DNA of 22,261 nt from Streptomyces wedmorensis. Lineage in GTDB: Bacteria; Actinomycetota; Actinomycetes; Streptomycetales; Streptomycetaceae. The stretch spans positions 1-22,261 of the forward strand of contig NZ_JNWK01000086.1 of the NCBI RefSeq assembly GCF_000716445.1, read 5' to 3'. The notes beneath the pieces were generated by a model. The model ran no database searches. It saw only the letters and a program-made list of their open reading frames with translations, and had not been told where the DNA came from. Shown in pieces: positions 22,168 to 22,261 of the stretch; position 1 is the stretch's first letter; each line of letters opens with the position of its first letter. Position numbers and translations under genes: made by a program.

Positions 22168-22261
22168 TCTTCTGAGTCAGGAATTCTGTTCAGATGTATA
22201 GGCTTGCCCTATGGCACGTACGGGGCGGCCGAAGGCCGAGTTGATCCTGTCGGATAAGGAA
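22167..22261 (+). mobile_element. Left end of IS630-type insertion sequence (partial)
   Basis: The 44 nt from 22167 to 22210 have about 45 percent G+C against about 70 percent or more around them. They lead straight into a transposase start. A CTAG at 22164-22167 fits the TA-targeting of IS630 elements. The terminal inverted repeat cannot be confirmed, since the right end is outside the window. Confidence 0.65.
22211..22261 (+). CDS. IS630 family transposase, N-terminal fragment cut by window end
   Basis: Seventeen codons are visible, MARTGRPKAELILSDKE, continuing past the window. This opening is characteristic of actinobacterial IS630-type transposases, whose N-terminus continues into a helix-turn-helix and later a DDE catalytic domain. 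The ATG lies 44 nt inside the proposed element end. Neither intactness nor activity can be judged from this fragment. Confidence 0.75.
   Translation, partial: MARTGRPKAELILSDKE

Overview
The window is very GC-rich DNA with strong G/C third-position bias, GTG starts, 4-base ATGA gene overlaps and many Sec-exported proteins. This is the profile of a Streptomyces or close relative chromosome. All names rest on reading motifs by eye; no database search was run.

Layout. Positions 93-2031 hold a YciI-family protein, a RimJ/RimL-type GNAT acetyltransferase, endonuclease V (deaminated-base repair) and a 39-aa membrane peptide. Positions 2179-3438 (minus) encode an NADP-binding saccharopine-dehydrogenase-like/trans-enoyl-reductase-like protein. 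Divergent from it, 3620-9390 is a tight operon for beta-oxidation: alpha-methylacyl-CoA racemase, long-chain-type acyl-CoA dehydrogenase, thiolase (FadA) and the bifunctional hydratase/dehydrogenase FadB. Its leader carries a promoter with a KstR-like inverted repeat in the spacer and a KstR2-like palindrome just upstream. A convergent MerR-family regulator (9446-10180) closes the block.

Positions 10229-11336 are the most unusual part. A TARG1/DarG-like macrodomain gene and a tail-anchored protein with an AT-hook-like linker each sit behind a sequence matching the RecA-independent DNA-damage promoter motif (PafBC-type: TTGTCRGTG-N8-TANNNT). A weaker version precedes the 39-aa peptide next to endonuclease V. 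A perfect 16-bp hairpin lies inside the tail-anchored protein's gene.

Positions 11347-13970 hold a secreted sphingomyelinase C-like phosphodiesterase, an orphan truncated ATP-synthase b-subunit paralogue, a strong terminator and an MpaB/DUF2236 putative haem oxygenase. Positions 13995-19126 are an exported peptidase block: a short M1 metallopeptidase divergent from a translationally coupled S15 X-Pro dipeptidyl-peptidase and M14 carboxypeptidase pair.

Positions 19245-22167 hold three small secreted proteins of unknown function and a VanZ-like membrane protein fused to a PepSY-like extracellular half. The window ends in an insertion sequence. The first 17 codons of an IS630-type transposase begin at 22211, and the probable element boundary falls on a CTAG that also supplies the stop codon of the last secreted protein.
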